DNA of 14,349 nt from JAYUKV01 sp043764135. Its GTDB lineage: Bacteria; Patescibacteriota; JACMRA01. Positions 1 through 6,952 of the stretch are shown piece by piece. Under the pieces are notes generated by a model. It saw only the letters and a list, made by a program, of their open reading frames with translations, ran no database searches and was not told where the DNA came from. The position numbers and the translations under genes were made by a program. The DNA is taken from positions 1 to 14,349 of the forward strand of contig JAYUKV010000058.1 of assembly GCA_043764135.1 (NCBI GenBank), written 5' to 3'. Within the stretch, counting starts at the first letter, position 1. Every line of letters begins with the position of its first letter.

Positions 1-147
1 ATTTAAGAACTCTTAATAGCACAAAAGAAAACATTCAAAAAAACTTAGATCATTGTTTGATAAATATGTACAGTTGAGCTATGAGTTAGCTATAAATTAC
101 GATTTGAATATATATTGATCAGAATTCTCTTCATTGAGATTTCATGT
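1..147. other. Non-coding or degraded stretch at left edge
   Basis: No supportable gene. In an AbiE operon the toxin gene abiEii would be expected here, immediately after the antitoxin on the minus strand. An ATG follows the antitoxin stop by two bases but hits TGA after four codons, and the other two minus frames contain several stops. Either the toxin was lost, or it was never part of this locus. Confidence 0.5.
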
Positions 148-716
148 TTATTTCTTGTTAGCATAGTTTTTTAATTCATTGATTTGTTTTACTAACCTCT
201 TATTTTCATATATTATGGCAATATCAATTAAACTATCCCAATCTACATTATTTAAATTATCAAAATATGTATTTGGGTAAAGGTATAATGTATCGCAGAT
301 CGCTCTTTCTTTGCTTGCAATATTGTAATTTGGCTTTAATATTATTCCTTTTGAATTAAGTAAAATATTATCTTTTATTTTGTGCAAAATAATATTATAA
401 CCAATGTTTATTTTTCTTGATGAATTTGTCATAATATGAATATCACTAGTCAATTGGAAATTAACCCCATAAATAATTAAAGCTGTATAAAGACTAATAT
501 ATCCTGGAGCTCCTATAGTCTGGGCAACTTCCATATTGTCATATTCAAGGTCTAATGAATAAACACCATTTATAATACGGTGTAATTTTTTTTTCTTGGA
601 GTAATATTTTGCAAGACTGTAAATTTTTTTTATAACAGATTCATTCCAATAATATGATAAATCTAATACATTAAAAACTTTTTTTTACTTCTTAACAACT
701 TTTCTAACTGTGACAT
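148..716 (-). pseudogene. AbiEi-family type IV antitoxin / transcriptional regulator, frameshifted
   Basis: An uninterrupted frame covers 148-534 and stays open upstream to about 684. Its translation has the order typical of AbiEi-family proteins: a winged-helix-like N-terminus (LHRIINGVYSLD), then GAPGYISLYTALIIYG, matching the family's PSYISLesAL segment, and later ASKERAICDTLYL, matching the ATPEKALlDLlYL segment. The only plausible start is the ATG at 714-716 (MSQLEKLLRS...), which lies one frame away. The two frames meet at a run of eight T (eight A on the coding strand) at 679-686; one extra A would give a single protein of about 189 residues, normal for the family. Known: AbiEi represses its operon and counters the AbiEii nucleotidyltransferase toxin. 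No toxin gene is visible downstream. The break could be true decay, a sequencing indel, or a slippage site; the sequence alone cannot say which. Confidence 0.68.
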
Positions 717-746
717 ATTCGTTTGAGAGGTAATAAAACTACTAAT

Positions 747-775
747 ATTTTGAACAATTAATATTTACTTGTCAA
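747..775 (-). promoter_or_regulatory. Promoter for the AbiEi-like gene
   Basis: On the minus strand a consensus -35 TTGACA (770-775) is followed after 17 bp by CAAAAT (747-752, four of six consensus positions). Initiation would fall near 740, giving a leader of about 24 nt before the ATG at 716. No clear Shine-Dalgarno sequence. Confidence 0.45.
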
Positions 776-788
776 ATAAAGTATTTTT

Positions 789-821
789 AAAAGTATAGAT
801 TAGACCTCTATACTTTTTTTT
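789..821. terminator. Perfect 11-bp hairpin between two minus-strand genes
   Basis: AAAAGTATAGA (789-799) pairs perfectly with TCTATACTTTT (807-817) around a 7-nt loop. The long T-run (814-821) is on the plus strand; read on the minus strand the hairpin is followed only by UUUU then As. By position it should end the metallo-beta-lactamase transcript arriving from 871, but its stronger polarity faces the other way, so it may be bidirectional. Confidence 0.55.
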
Positions 822-870
822 CAATAAACTTCTTTCCTAATTTACCCTATAATTCTTACTAGCATTAAAT

Positions 871-2391
871 CTAAAATATCTCAACCGTCTCAGCAAACTT
901 TGGCCAATAGGTCTTGATATTAGGAATATCCTTATTAATAACTTCTTGATAAAAGTTTACTGCATCAGCTTCTCCATGCATTAAGAACAATGTTGTATTA
1001 TCAGTTCCGTTGTACATATCCTTAATCCATTTTTCAAGTGTTAACCTATCTGCATGTGCTGAGAATTCTGTAATATTAACCTTTTGCATCAAAAATTCCA
1101 TTACTCTTCCATCAATCTCTATCTCTGTTGCTCCATCCATGATCTTACGACCTAAAGTGCCATCAGCTTGATAACCGCAGAACATTAATAGATCGCCCGG
1201 ATTATGAGCGTGCATAGATACATGTTTAAGTATTCTACCCCCTGTCATCATTCCAGAACCTGCGATAATTATCATTGGTTTACGATTTCCATTGATTGAC
1301 ATAGATTCACCTTTTGATTCTAGAACTTTTAAGTTGGACCAGTTAAATGGGTTTCTTTTCATGTGAGACTTCTTCTCCATTTCATTATCGTATAGATTTT
1401 CATACTGTTTAACAATTTCAACAACTCTCGTTGCCATTGGTGAATCTAGATATACTGGTATATAAGGTATTTTCTTCTCCTCCATTAGTTCGTATAAGAA
1501 GTAAATAACCTCTTGAGCTCTCTCAACAGAAAACGATGGAATAAGTACTTTACCACCATTTTCAATTATTGGATTGATAGCTTCTTGTAGTTTTAATTTT
1601 GGTTGTTTTTGACCATGGATTTTGTTACCATAAGTTGTCTCTGTGAAGACTGCAGCAAGATTACTTATAACTGGTGGAACTTCTGGATCTTCAATTATCG
1701 GCTTATCAAGATTACCAAGATCTCCTGAGAATACAACTCTCTTGTCATGAGCTAAGAAATTAAGAACAACATAGGCAGAACCAATAATATGTCCAGCATC
1801 GTAGAATTCTACTTCAATTTCAGGGTGAATTTTAAATTTTCTATGATATTCATGCTTTTCAAATTTTGAAACTGCAGACGTCACATTCTCATCAGAATAT
1901 AATTTAAGATAGCCATCTCCTTCGACAAACTTTTGTTGAATTGTCTCTAATTGAGATTGCTCTCCTTCTCCTTCAACAAATTTCTTTTTGTATTGCTCTT
2001 TTTGGAAATAGTCCATATCTAGATATTCTTGTGGAAGTCTACCTTCATCGTCTTTTTGCATTCTTGCTGCATCTCTCATAACAACCTCTGCGATATCTGA
2101 AGTTGCATCTGTACAATAAATTGGGCAATCCATTCCCATCTTAAACAAGTAAGGAATACGTCCACAATGGTCCAAATGACCATGTGTAAGAATCATAGCA
2201 TCAATTGTTTTGGGATCGAAGACTAAATATGAATTAATTCTGTACAAAGAAGATCTAGCCCCTACTTGGAACATACCTGCATCTATAATAAATTTAAACG
2301 GTTTATTATTAGAATCTGTATATTCTAATTGATATAACGAACCTGTTACAGTTCTTGCAGCGCCACAAAAAGTTACCTTAAGATTTGACAT
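871..2391 (-). CDS. Beta-CASP metallo-beta-lactamase ribonuclease (CPSF73/TTHA0252-like)
   Basis: Predicted cytoplasmic zinc-dependent ribonuclease. The 506-residue translation carries the metal-site series: HGHLDH (70-75), GH in DAGHIIGS (His201), SGDLG (Asp224), then beta-CASP motif A (Glu251 in FTETTYG), the VLIPSFSVERAQE block (282-294), AGSGMMTGGR (377-386), and motif C with the late histidine in FSAHAD (His446), followed by a C-terminal RMMBL-type segment (FLMHGEADA). The region between the second and third metal motifs is about 40 residues longer than I expect for the TTHA0252-type core; it is charged and contains a near-repeat (KFVEGEGE at 137-144, KFVEGDGY at 154-161). The ATG is supported by a promoter whose start site falls on or next to it. 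Single gene, ending in TAG. Family assignment is secure; which RNAs it processes is unknown. Confidence 0.92.
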   Translation of the reverse strand: MSNLKVTFCGAARTVTGSLYQLEYTDSNNKPFKFIIDAGMFQVGARSSLYRINSYLVFDPKTIDAMILTHGHLDHCGRIPYLFKMGMDCPIYCTDATSDIAEVVMRDAARMQKDDEGRLPQEYLDMDYFQKEQYKKKFVEGEGEQSQLETIQQKFVEGDGYLKLYSDENVTSAVSKFEKHEYHRKFKIHPEIEVEFYDAGHIIGSAYVVLNFLAHDKRVVFSGDLGNLDKPIIEDPEVPPVISNLAAVFTETTYGNKIHGQKQPKLKLQEAINPIIENGGKVLIPSFSVERAQEVIYFLYELMEEKKIPYIPVYLDSPMATRVVEIVKQYENLYDNEMEKKSHMKRNPFNWSNLKVLESKGESMSINGNRKPMIIIAGSGMMTGGRILKHVSMHAHNPGDLLMFCGYQADGTLGRKIMDGATEIEIDGRVMEFLMQKVNITEFSAHADRLTLEKWIKDMYNGTDNTTLFLMHGEADAVNFYQEVINKDIPNIKTYWPKFAETVEIF

Positions 2392-2397
2392 GGCAAG

Positions 2398-2426
2398 AGT
2401 ATCTCATATTTTACATATTTTGCCAA
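2398..2426 (-). promoter_or_regulatory. Promoter for the beta-CASP nuclease, probably leaderless
   Basis: Minus strand: -35 TTGGCA (2421-2426), 17-bp spacer, -10 GATACT (2398-2403). The predicted initiation point, about 7 nt beyond the -10, coincides with the ATG at 2391, so the mRNA would have little or no leader. No Shine-Dalgarno sequence is present, in line with this. Confidence 0.45.
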
Positions 2427-2509
2427 TTAAATTAATCGATGATTAAATTGAAATAAATATTGACCATCCAGATTTTGAAGAAACAGGTTTAAATCTTACA
2501 TCTTATATA

Positions 2510-2556
2510 CTTTGTAACAAGATTTTTACTGTAACAAGTAAAAATTTTTACAAAGT
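2510..2556. repeat. Direct and inverted repeat cluster in the divergent intergenic region
   Basis: TGTAACAAG occurs twice, at 2513-2521 and 2530-2538, 17 bp apart start to start. The same stretch folds back: CTTTGTAA...ATTTTTAC (2510-2529) is complementary to GTAAAAAT..TTACAAAG (2538-2556), allowing a stem of about 16 bp with a small bulge, and GTAAAAATTTTTAC (2538-2551) is itself a perfect palindrome. It lies between the divergent nuclease and RelB-like genes. RelB/DinJ proteins bind inverted repeats near their own gene, so an operator is a reasonable inference; a structural hairpin is the alternative. Confidence 0.5.
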
Positions 2557-2630
2557 TATTGGCTTACTACCATTTGACCTGAATTAGGAATTAAATCAAA
2601 AACTCTTAAAAATTCTTAAACTTTAATCTT

Positions 2631-2945
2631 ATGAAACATAATCTTAAAAATAAAACCGTTAACAACAAAACAGCTTTAATACAAGTTAGAATTGACATAG
2701 AAAAAAAACACGAAATGGAAAGAGTCTTATCAACTTTAGGTTTAACCACATCTCAAGCTATGATTTTGTATATCAATCAACTTGTTTTAAAAGAAGAGAT
2801 TCCTTTTCCATTAAATATAAAATCAACAGATCCAAACTTAAATGAATTTTATCTTGAACAGGCTTCTATAGTAAAAAAACTTGACCAAGGTGAAACAATT
2901 CCTGATTTTCACACAAGAAATGTAGATAAATTAAATAAAAAATAA
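2631..2945 (+). CDS. RelB/DinJ-family antitoxin, without a toxin partner
   Basis: A 104-residue protein. Residues about 15-62 match the ribbon-helix-helix DNA-binding region of RelB/DinJ antitoxins: a beta strand TALIQVRID, then helices with EMERVLSTLGLTTSQAMILY, ending in the typical EEIPFPL segment. The C-terminal 40 residues are charged, as expected of the part that would wrap a RelE/YafQ-type toxin. Normally the toxin gene follows directly; here the next gene is rpsG on the opposite strand, with only a terminator between, and no toxin-like frame lies upstream. It may be a solitary regulator, an antidote to a toxin encoded elsewhere, or a remnant. No Shine-Dalgarno sequence precedes the ATG; TTGACC at 2574-2579 could be a -35 but no good -10 follows. 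Family call fairly sure, function unsure. Confidence 0.8.
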   Translation: MKHNLKNKTVNNKTALIQVRIDIEKKHEMERVLSTLGLTTSQAMILYINQLVLKEEIPFPLNIKSTDPNLNEFYLEQASIVKKLDQGETIPDFHTRNVDKLNKK

Positions 2946-2966
2946 ACCCTTTAAGGGATATTTTTT
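2937..2966. terminator. Bidirectional terminator between the RelB-like gene and rpsG
   Basis: AAAAAATA, CCC / GGG, TATTTTTT form an interrupted stem (2937-2949 with 2955-2966) around TTTAA, with A-rich and T-rich arms on both sides, so each strand ends in a U-run. It overlaps both stop codons (TAA at 2943-2945, and the rpsG stop at 2965-2967) and serves the two converging genes. Confidence 0.6.
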
Positions 2967-3459
2967 ATGACTTCTTCTTACCTACTCTTGATGCAAGGTG
3001 AGCAAATGCTTTGTTTCCTGCTGCAGTTTGGTGAACTGTATTTCTTTTAGCTACTGCTACTCCTTCATTGTTGTATGATTGGATTAATAGAGTTGCTAAT
3101 CTTTCAGACATTGGTTTGCCTTTAATTGATCTGGCACCATCTACGATCCATGTCAGTCCCAATCTTAAAGCTCTAGCTGGATAAGGTTCCATTGGAACTT
3201 GGTAGTTTGCACCACCAACTCTAACAGACTTTACCTCAACTAAAGGTTGAACATTAGCAACAACAGTTTCTAGTAATTCTACAGGAGCTACTTTAAGTTC
3301 GTCAGATGCTTTTGTTAAAGCTTCGTTAATAATCTTAACTGCTACTGTTTTCTTACCGTCCCACATGATTCTGTGTGTTAATTTGCTAACCAATACTGAA
3401 CCGAACGTTTTATCTGGAGCGATTGTAGGTCTTTTTAAGACTCTTTTTTTTCTTGGCAT
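2965..3459 (-). CDS. rpsG: 30S ribosomal protein S7
   Basis: S7 binds the 3' major domain of 16S rRNA and nucleates assembly of the small-subunit head. The 164-residue translation is collinear with bacterial S7 (about 156 residues): MPRKKRVLKRP start, KLTHRIMWDGKKTVAVKII, the signature VGGANYQVPMEPYPARALRL (80-99), WIVDGARS, and NKAFAHLASR near the C-terminus, ending in a basic tail. It is normally in the str operon between rpsL and fusA; here neither is adjacent, and the gene has its own promoter and converges on the RelB-like gene. No Shine-Dalgarno sequence before the ATG. Identification is certain; the solitary location is the unusual part. Confidence 0.98.
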   Translation of the reverse strand: MPRKKRVLKRPTIAPDKTFGSVLVSKLTHRIMWDGKKTVAVKIINEALTKASDELKVAPVELLETVVANVQPLVEVKSVRVGGANYQVPMEPYPARALRLGLTWIVDGARSIKGKPMSERLATLLIQSYNNEGVAVAKRNTVHQTAAGNKAFAHLASRVGKKKS

Positions 3460-3504
3460 ATTATATTATTTATCTACTAATTAAGAATTGATTTAATTAA
3501 GATA

Positions 3505-3533
3505 ACTATTACAATATTGCACGACTTTGTCAA
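3505..3533 (-). promoter_or_regulatory. rpsG promoter
   Basis: Minus strand: consensus -35 TTGACA (3528-3533), 17-bp spacer, -10 AATAGT (3505-3510; TAATAG at a 16-bp spacer is an alternative). Initiation near 3498 leaves a leader of about 39 nt, AT-rich and without a Shine-Dalgarno sequence or an obvious protein-binding hairpin. Confidence 0.55.
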
Positions 3534-3578
3534 CACATAGTCTTCTCATGTTATTTCTATTGATATATTATGATCGTT

Positions 3579-3607
3579 TTGACATTAAAGTATTTATACC
3601 TTTTGAT
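3579..3607 (+). promoter_or_regulatory. Promoter for the MraY/WecA-like gene, near-leaderless
   Basis: Consensus -35 TTGACA (3579-3584), 17-bp spacer, -10 TTTGAT (3602-3607, four of six positions). Initiation would fall around 3614, only a few bases before the ATG at 3618. Confidence 0.45.
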
Positions 3608-3617
3608 AAAGTCATAA

Positions 3618-4679
3618 ATGACTACTTTTTTAAACGATTATTGGATGTGGATTGGACTATTATCAATAAGTACAATTTTGATAACTTATTTTTTGAATAA
3701 AGCTATTAGATCATTTGCAATTTCGACCAACATTCTAGATGACCCAGAATCAGCTAAATTCCGTAAACAACAAATTTCTCCAGTGCCACTACTTGGAGGA
3801 AGTGCAGCTTGTTTAACTTCTTTACTGTTAATGTCGGTTATTTGGATTGTTCAAAAATATAATATTTTTAATCTTGGTTTTATAAGCCAAAATCTTAGTG
3901 ACTTTAAAATTGCTTATGTTATATTAGCTATTTTTATTTTATTAGTTGTGGGCTATCTAGACGATAGATTTCAGCTTAGTCCAAAATATCAGTTCATGGC
4001 AATATTATTGGCAATTTTTATAACCATATTCCTAGGTGAAGTTAGAATATCTAGAATTAGTTTCTTTGGTGAGTTTGGTTTTTGGTTGAGTGTTTTGATA
4101 ACTTTGGTTTGGTTGGGTTTTAGTACTGCTTCTACGAAGTTTTTAGATGGTCATGATGGTTTGGTTGTTAGCGTTGGTATATTTAATTTTCTAACCATTG
4201 CTCATATTTCACTATTAGATACTATTAGACAGCCAATTTTATTTTTATTTGCTTTGGTGTGGAGTTTAGCATTATCTGTTACTTTGTTTTATAATTTTCC
4301 TAATGCAAAATCTTATATTGGAGAAGGAGCGAGCGAAGTAATAGGTTTTACTATTGGCTTGTTAGCAATATTATCTGGCGCTAAATTAGCAACTGCATTA
4401 AGTATTTTAGGATGGTTTATATTAGATATTTTTCTTGTTTGGGCAATACGTTTATCAGAGGGAAGAAATCCTATCACCTCTTCTGATCGTAATCATTGGC
4501 ATCACAGACTATTATCAATCGGATTAAATAAAATACAAGTTTTGGTAATTACTTGGGTTATATTAATTTTATCTTCGGTAATAGGTGTTTATGGTGACAC
4601 TTTCCAAAAGACATCATTGTTAATAAGTCAATTGATTTTGCTTTTAGTTATTTATATTTACACTACCGTAAAATCATAA
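3618..4679 (+). CDS. MraY/WecA-family glycosyl-1-phosphate transferase (glycosyltransferase family 4)
   Basis: Integral membrane enzyme that would transfer a sugar-1-phosphate from a UDP-sugar to a polyprenyl phosphate, the first membrane step of peptidoglycan or surface-glycan synthesis. The 353-residue protein is largely hydrophobic with about ten membrane segments. Recognisable motifs: PVPLLGG (55-61), VGYLDD (111-116, paired aspartates), FLDGHDGL (175-182), YNFPNAKSYIGEGASEVIGF (225-244), and the late DRNHWHHRLLSIGL (290-303), the HxHHRLL signature typical of WecA/TagO-type members. Two positions deviate: the GDxGS aspartate, a catalytic metal ligand in MraY, is glutamate (Glu236, in GEGAS), and the usual asparagine three residues before the DGxDGL motif is lysine (Lys174). 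The HHRLL motif favours a WecA/TagO-like rather than true MraY role. Single-gene unit; substrate not determinable from sequence. Confidence 0.9.
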   Translation: MTTFLNDYWMWIGLLSISTILITYFLNKAIRSFAISTNILDDPESAKFRKQQISPVPLLGGSAACLTSLLLMSVIWIVQKYNIFNLGFISQNLSDFKIAYVILAIFILLVVGYLDDRFQLSPKYQFMAILLAIFITIFLGEVRISRISFFGEFGFWLSVLITLVWLGFSTASTKFLDGHDGLVVSVGIFNFLTIAHISLLDTIRQPILFLFALVWSLALSVTLFYNFPNAKSYIGEGASEVIGFTIGLLAILSGAKLATALSILGWFILDIFLVWAIRLSEGRNPITSSDRNHWHHRLLSIGLNKIQVLVITWVILILSSVIGVYGDTFQKTSLLISQLILLLVIYIYTTVKS

Positions 4680-4733
4680 TTTAAATTTAAAATCCGCTAG
4701 ATCCTTGTTTATAAAACAAAAAGAGTATATAAT

Positions 4734-4762
4734 TTGACACTTAGGTTGTTTTAGGTCATAAT
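4734..4762 (+). promoter_or_regulatory. Promoter of the Nudix/ATPase-TOPRIM unit
   Basis: Consensus -35 TTGACA (4734-4739), 17-bp spacer, -10 CATAAT (4757-4762, five of six). Among the best promoters in the window. Initiation near 4769 gives a leader of about 38 nt to the ATG at 4807. A TTG in frame at 4771 would be almost leaderless, but the residues it adds have no recognisable content. Confidence 0.65.
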
Positions 4763-4806
4763 ATAGTTAATTGAATCATTTTTCATTATTAAAATTTAAA
4801 ACGGCT

Positions 4807-5454
4807 ATGAACGATAAAAAAAAGCATCCAGAAAATAACAACTGGGTCAAGAAAAGTATTAACGTTAAGCCTGTTAACTATAAGAACCGTCAAGGTGTGA
4901 TGGTCTACAAACAATTCTCATTAAGACATGTTTTCAGAGGTGGTGCAGTAATTTGGATCAAGAGTAAGGGAAAGGACTTTTATGTTGTTTTCAGATCTTT
5001 ATCAAGACCAAATAGAGGTATTCAACTTCCAGGAGGAAGAGTAGAAAAAAGAGAAAACCTAGCTGACACAATTATCCGAGAAGTTTATGAGGAGACAGGC
5101 ATTCAATGTAGAATTATATGCCCATTGGGATATATCTACTTCGAAAACCCTTCTGACAATTACTCTAACATGCAGACTTACTATATTGTAAAACCAATTT
5201 TTCCAATAGATGTAACTAAGAAATGGAGATTTGTTGATAAGGATACAACAAGACAAACATTAGAAGTTTGGTGTGTGGACGTAGGAATGGAACCAAAATT
5301 CCTTTCGGTAGGTCAAGATACAATAATATATATGTTTAGACAATGGCTAAAAGATCACAAAAAAGACTATGTGACTCTTCCACCAAAAGATAAATCAATA
5401 GAAAAACCAGTAGACAAACTAGTAGATAAGCCTCTAGACAAACCAGTTGAATAA
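4807..5454 (+). CDS. Nudix hydrolase with repetitive C-terminal tail
   Basis: Nudix enzymes cleave nucleoside diphosphates linked to another group, using Mg2+. The perfect Nudix box GX5EX7REUXEEXGU spans residues 77-99 (LPGGRVEKRE...REVYEETGI) in a protein of 215 residues. The N-terminal 40 residues are basic; the core continues with a conserved-looking TYYIVKPIF strand. The last 18 residues are tetrapeptide repeats, IEKP-VDKL-VDKP-LDKP-VE, encoded by a degenerate 12-nt tandem repeat (about 5398-5451). I chose the ATG at 4807 over the in-frame TTG at 4771. The gene is 46 bp upstream of the ATPase-TOPRIM gene, same strand, no terminator between, so the two are probably co-transcribed. Substrate cannot be inferred: housekeeping detoxification or a nucleotide-signal role with the neighbour are both possible. 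Confidence 0.92.
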   Translation: MNDKKKHPENNNWVKKSINVKPVNYKNRQGVMVYKQFSLRHVFRGGAVIWIKSKGKDFYVVFRSLSRPNRGIQLPGGRVEKRENLADTIIREVYEETGIQCRIICPLGYIYFENPSDNYSNMQTYYIVKPIFPIDVTKKWRFVDKDTTRQTLEVWCVDVGMEPKFLSVGQDTIIYMFRQWLKDHKKDYVTLPPKDKSIEKPVDKLVDKPLDKPVE

Positions 5455-5500
5455 CAAACTGCATAACAAAAAAAATAAATACAAAAAAAATCAGAATATT

Positions 5501-6889
5501 ATGAAGTATCACAAGCTCGATATTAATAAACAAAAAGAAGACTTTAACCTGAATACACAACTTAGGAATCTAGGTGAAATTAATTATTTCGCTGGGGAAT
5601 CCAATTCAGGTAAGAGTCTTCTTTTGTATTCTATTTACAAGGATTATCCTAACGTTGGTTCAATTAAAGATAGTCCTTTTATGTCTGAATTTTGGGATGA
5701 GTCAATATTGAATTATGAAGATTTGGTTGGTAATAATAACGTGGTTCTTGATGTTTTAGATTATAGACAAGCTTCGTCAAGCAAATCGTATTCTGACACT
5801 ATCGCTGAGGTAGATATAATAATAGCTGAATTTGGACAGTATGAAGAATCAATAATTAATAAGGGTAAAGACAATTCACCTACTGGTTCATCAACGTCTA
5901 TAAAAAAGATTTATAATTTAATATTCTGGATAGTATTTCTTTATCTTGATGCACAAGTAACTGAATTTATAATCGATGAGCCAGAATGTCACTTACATCC
6001 ACATATCACTAAAACAATCCCTTTATTGTTAGAATATTTGGTTAATAGGTATGAATTACAGTTCTTTGTTGCTACACATTCACCTTTTATTTTGTCTGCC
6101 GTAGCTAGAATTACGTACGAAGAGACACAAATCAAACAAACAGTTTACTTTCTCAAAAATGGCAGATTGATTGATAAATATAATAAGGATTCCAAAAACG
6201 CCTCAGAAGGATATTGGGGTCAAAAACTTATTCCAGTAGCAAATTCCGTATTAGGTTCAGGACTTGAGGATTTATATATAGAACAAGCAGCAATGTTCAC
6301 ATCTGACTCACCAATATTAGTATTATGTGAAGGTCAAAGCGGAGATGAAGACGCCAATATATATAATTTGATATTTGATAATCTTAGACCTTATTGTTTA
6401 TTTGCAAGTTGTAGAGGGTCCTCTCAATTATATAGATCTTTCCAACTACTTAATCAAATCAAACCTGGGTTGAGTGCTAATCTACAAATTTTTATGCTTC
6501 GTGACAGGGATGGAGATTTTACGAATATTGAAGCGATTCAAAAGTGGGAAAGTGAAAATCCAGGTGCTAAAATTTTAACTAAAAGAGCAATTGAATGCTA
6601 TCTCTTCTCAACTGAAGTTGCTAGATTGTTAAATGAAAAATATCATCAGACTTCTGACAATGCCAAATTAGCTGGGCTTGATAGATTGCAAAATAGAATA
6701 GTTCGAGAGGTTGAAAACGGTATTATAAGCTCTAACTATAAGGAAGATTTGTATATACAATTTAACAAAGCAACAGGTTATATCTTAGAATCAAAAATTC
6801 AAGAAAACCAACATTATAAATTATTAGCTTCATTTATTACCCCTAATACTAGAACTTATAAAGAACTATTTCATGACATTTTTAAATAA
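5501..6889 (+). CDS. ABC-type ATPase fused to a TOPRIM (OLD/DUF4435-like) nuclease domain
   Basis: A 462-residue protein with two regions. Residues 1-265 form a compact ABC/AAA-type ATPase: Walker A GESNSGKS (32-39), a degenerate signature-like SPTGSSTS (126-133), Walker B FIIDEPE (156-162) followed by CHLHP, and H-loop ATHSPF (191-196). Residues about 270-400 look like TOPRIM: ILVLCEGQSGDEDANIY (272-288, acidic residue Glu277), then FMLRDRDGDF (331-340, Asp335/337/339), then KRAIECYLF (361-369), resembling the DUF4435 pattern. This arrangement is known from OLD nucleases and, as separate proteins AriA and AriB, from the PARIS anti-phage system. There is no coiled-coil arm. I start it at the ATG 5501; a TTG at 5447 would overlap the Nudix stop but adds only low-complexity Asn/Lys sequence. 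Probably co-transcribed with the Nudix gene. A defence role is inference. Confidence 0.8.
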   Translation: MKYHKLDINKQKEDFNLNTQLRNLGEINYFAGESNSGKSLLLYSIYKDYPNVGSIKDSPFMSEFWDESILNYEDLVGNNNVVLDVLDYRQASSSKSYSDTIAEVDIIIAEFGQYEESIINKGKDNSPTGSSTSIKKIYNLIFWIVFLYLDAQVTEFIIDEPECHLHPHITKTIPLLLEYLVNRYELQFFVATHSPFILSAVARITYEETQIKQTVYFLKNGRLIDKYNKDSKNASEGYWGQKLIPVANSVLGSGLEDLYIEQAAMFTSDSPILVLCEGQSGDEDANIYNLIFDNLRPYCLFASCRGSSQLYRSFQLLNQIKPGLSANLQIFMLRDRDGDFTNIEAIQKWESENPGAKILTKRAIECYLFSTEVARLLNEKYHQTSDNAKLAGLDRLQNRIVREVENGIISSNYKEDLYIQFNKATGYILESKIQENQHYKLLASFITPNTRTYKELFHDIFK

Positions 6890-6952
6890 ATTAAAAAGAG
6901 TAATTCATTTTGTTTCTTCTTAGATTAATATCAAACACGATACGATAACAAG

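Noticed and set aside
1..147. Remnant of an AbiEii toxin gene after the antitoxin
   Set aside because: All three minus-strand frames are short or broken and none shows a nucleotidyltransferase motif.
4771..4806. TTG start extending the Nudix protein by 12 residues
   Set aside because: The added residues show nothing conserved and an ATG follows in frame; kept only as an alternative because the promoter would make it almost leaderless.
5447..5500. TTG start of the ATPase-TOPRIM gene overlapping the Nudix stop
   Set aside because: The 18 extra residues are low-complexity Asn/Lys sequence; the ATG at 5501 gives a normal distance to the Walker A motif.
5059..5560. Minus-strand frames opposite the Nudix gene
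   Set aside because: Shadow frames; the plus strand encodes a perfect Nudix box. The hydrophobic repeat seen in reverse is the complement of the VDKP repeat.
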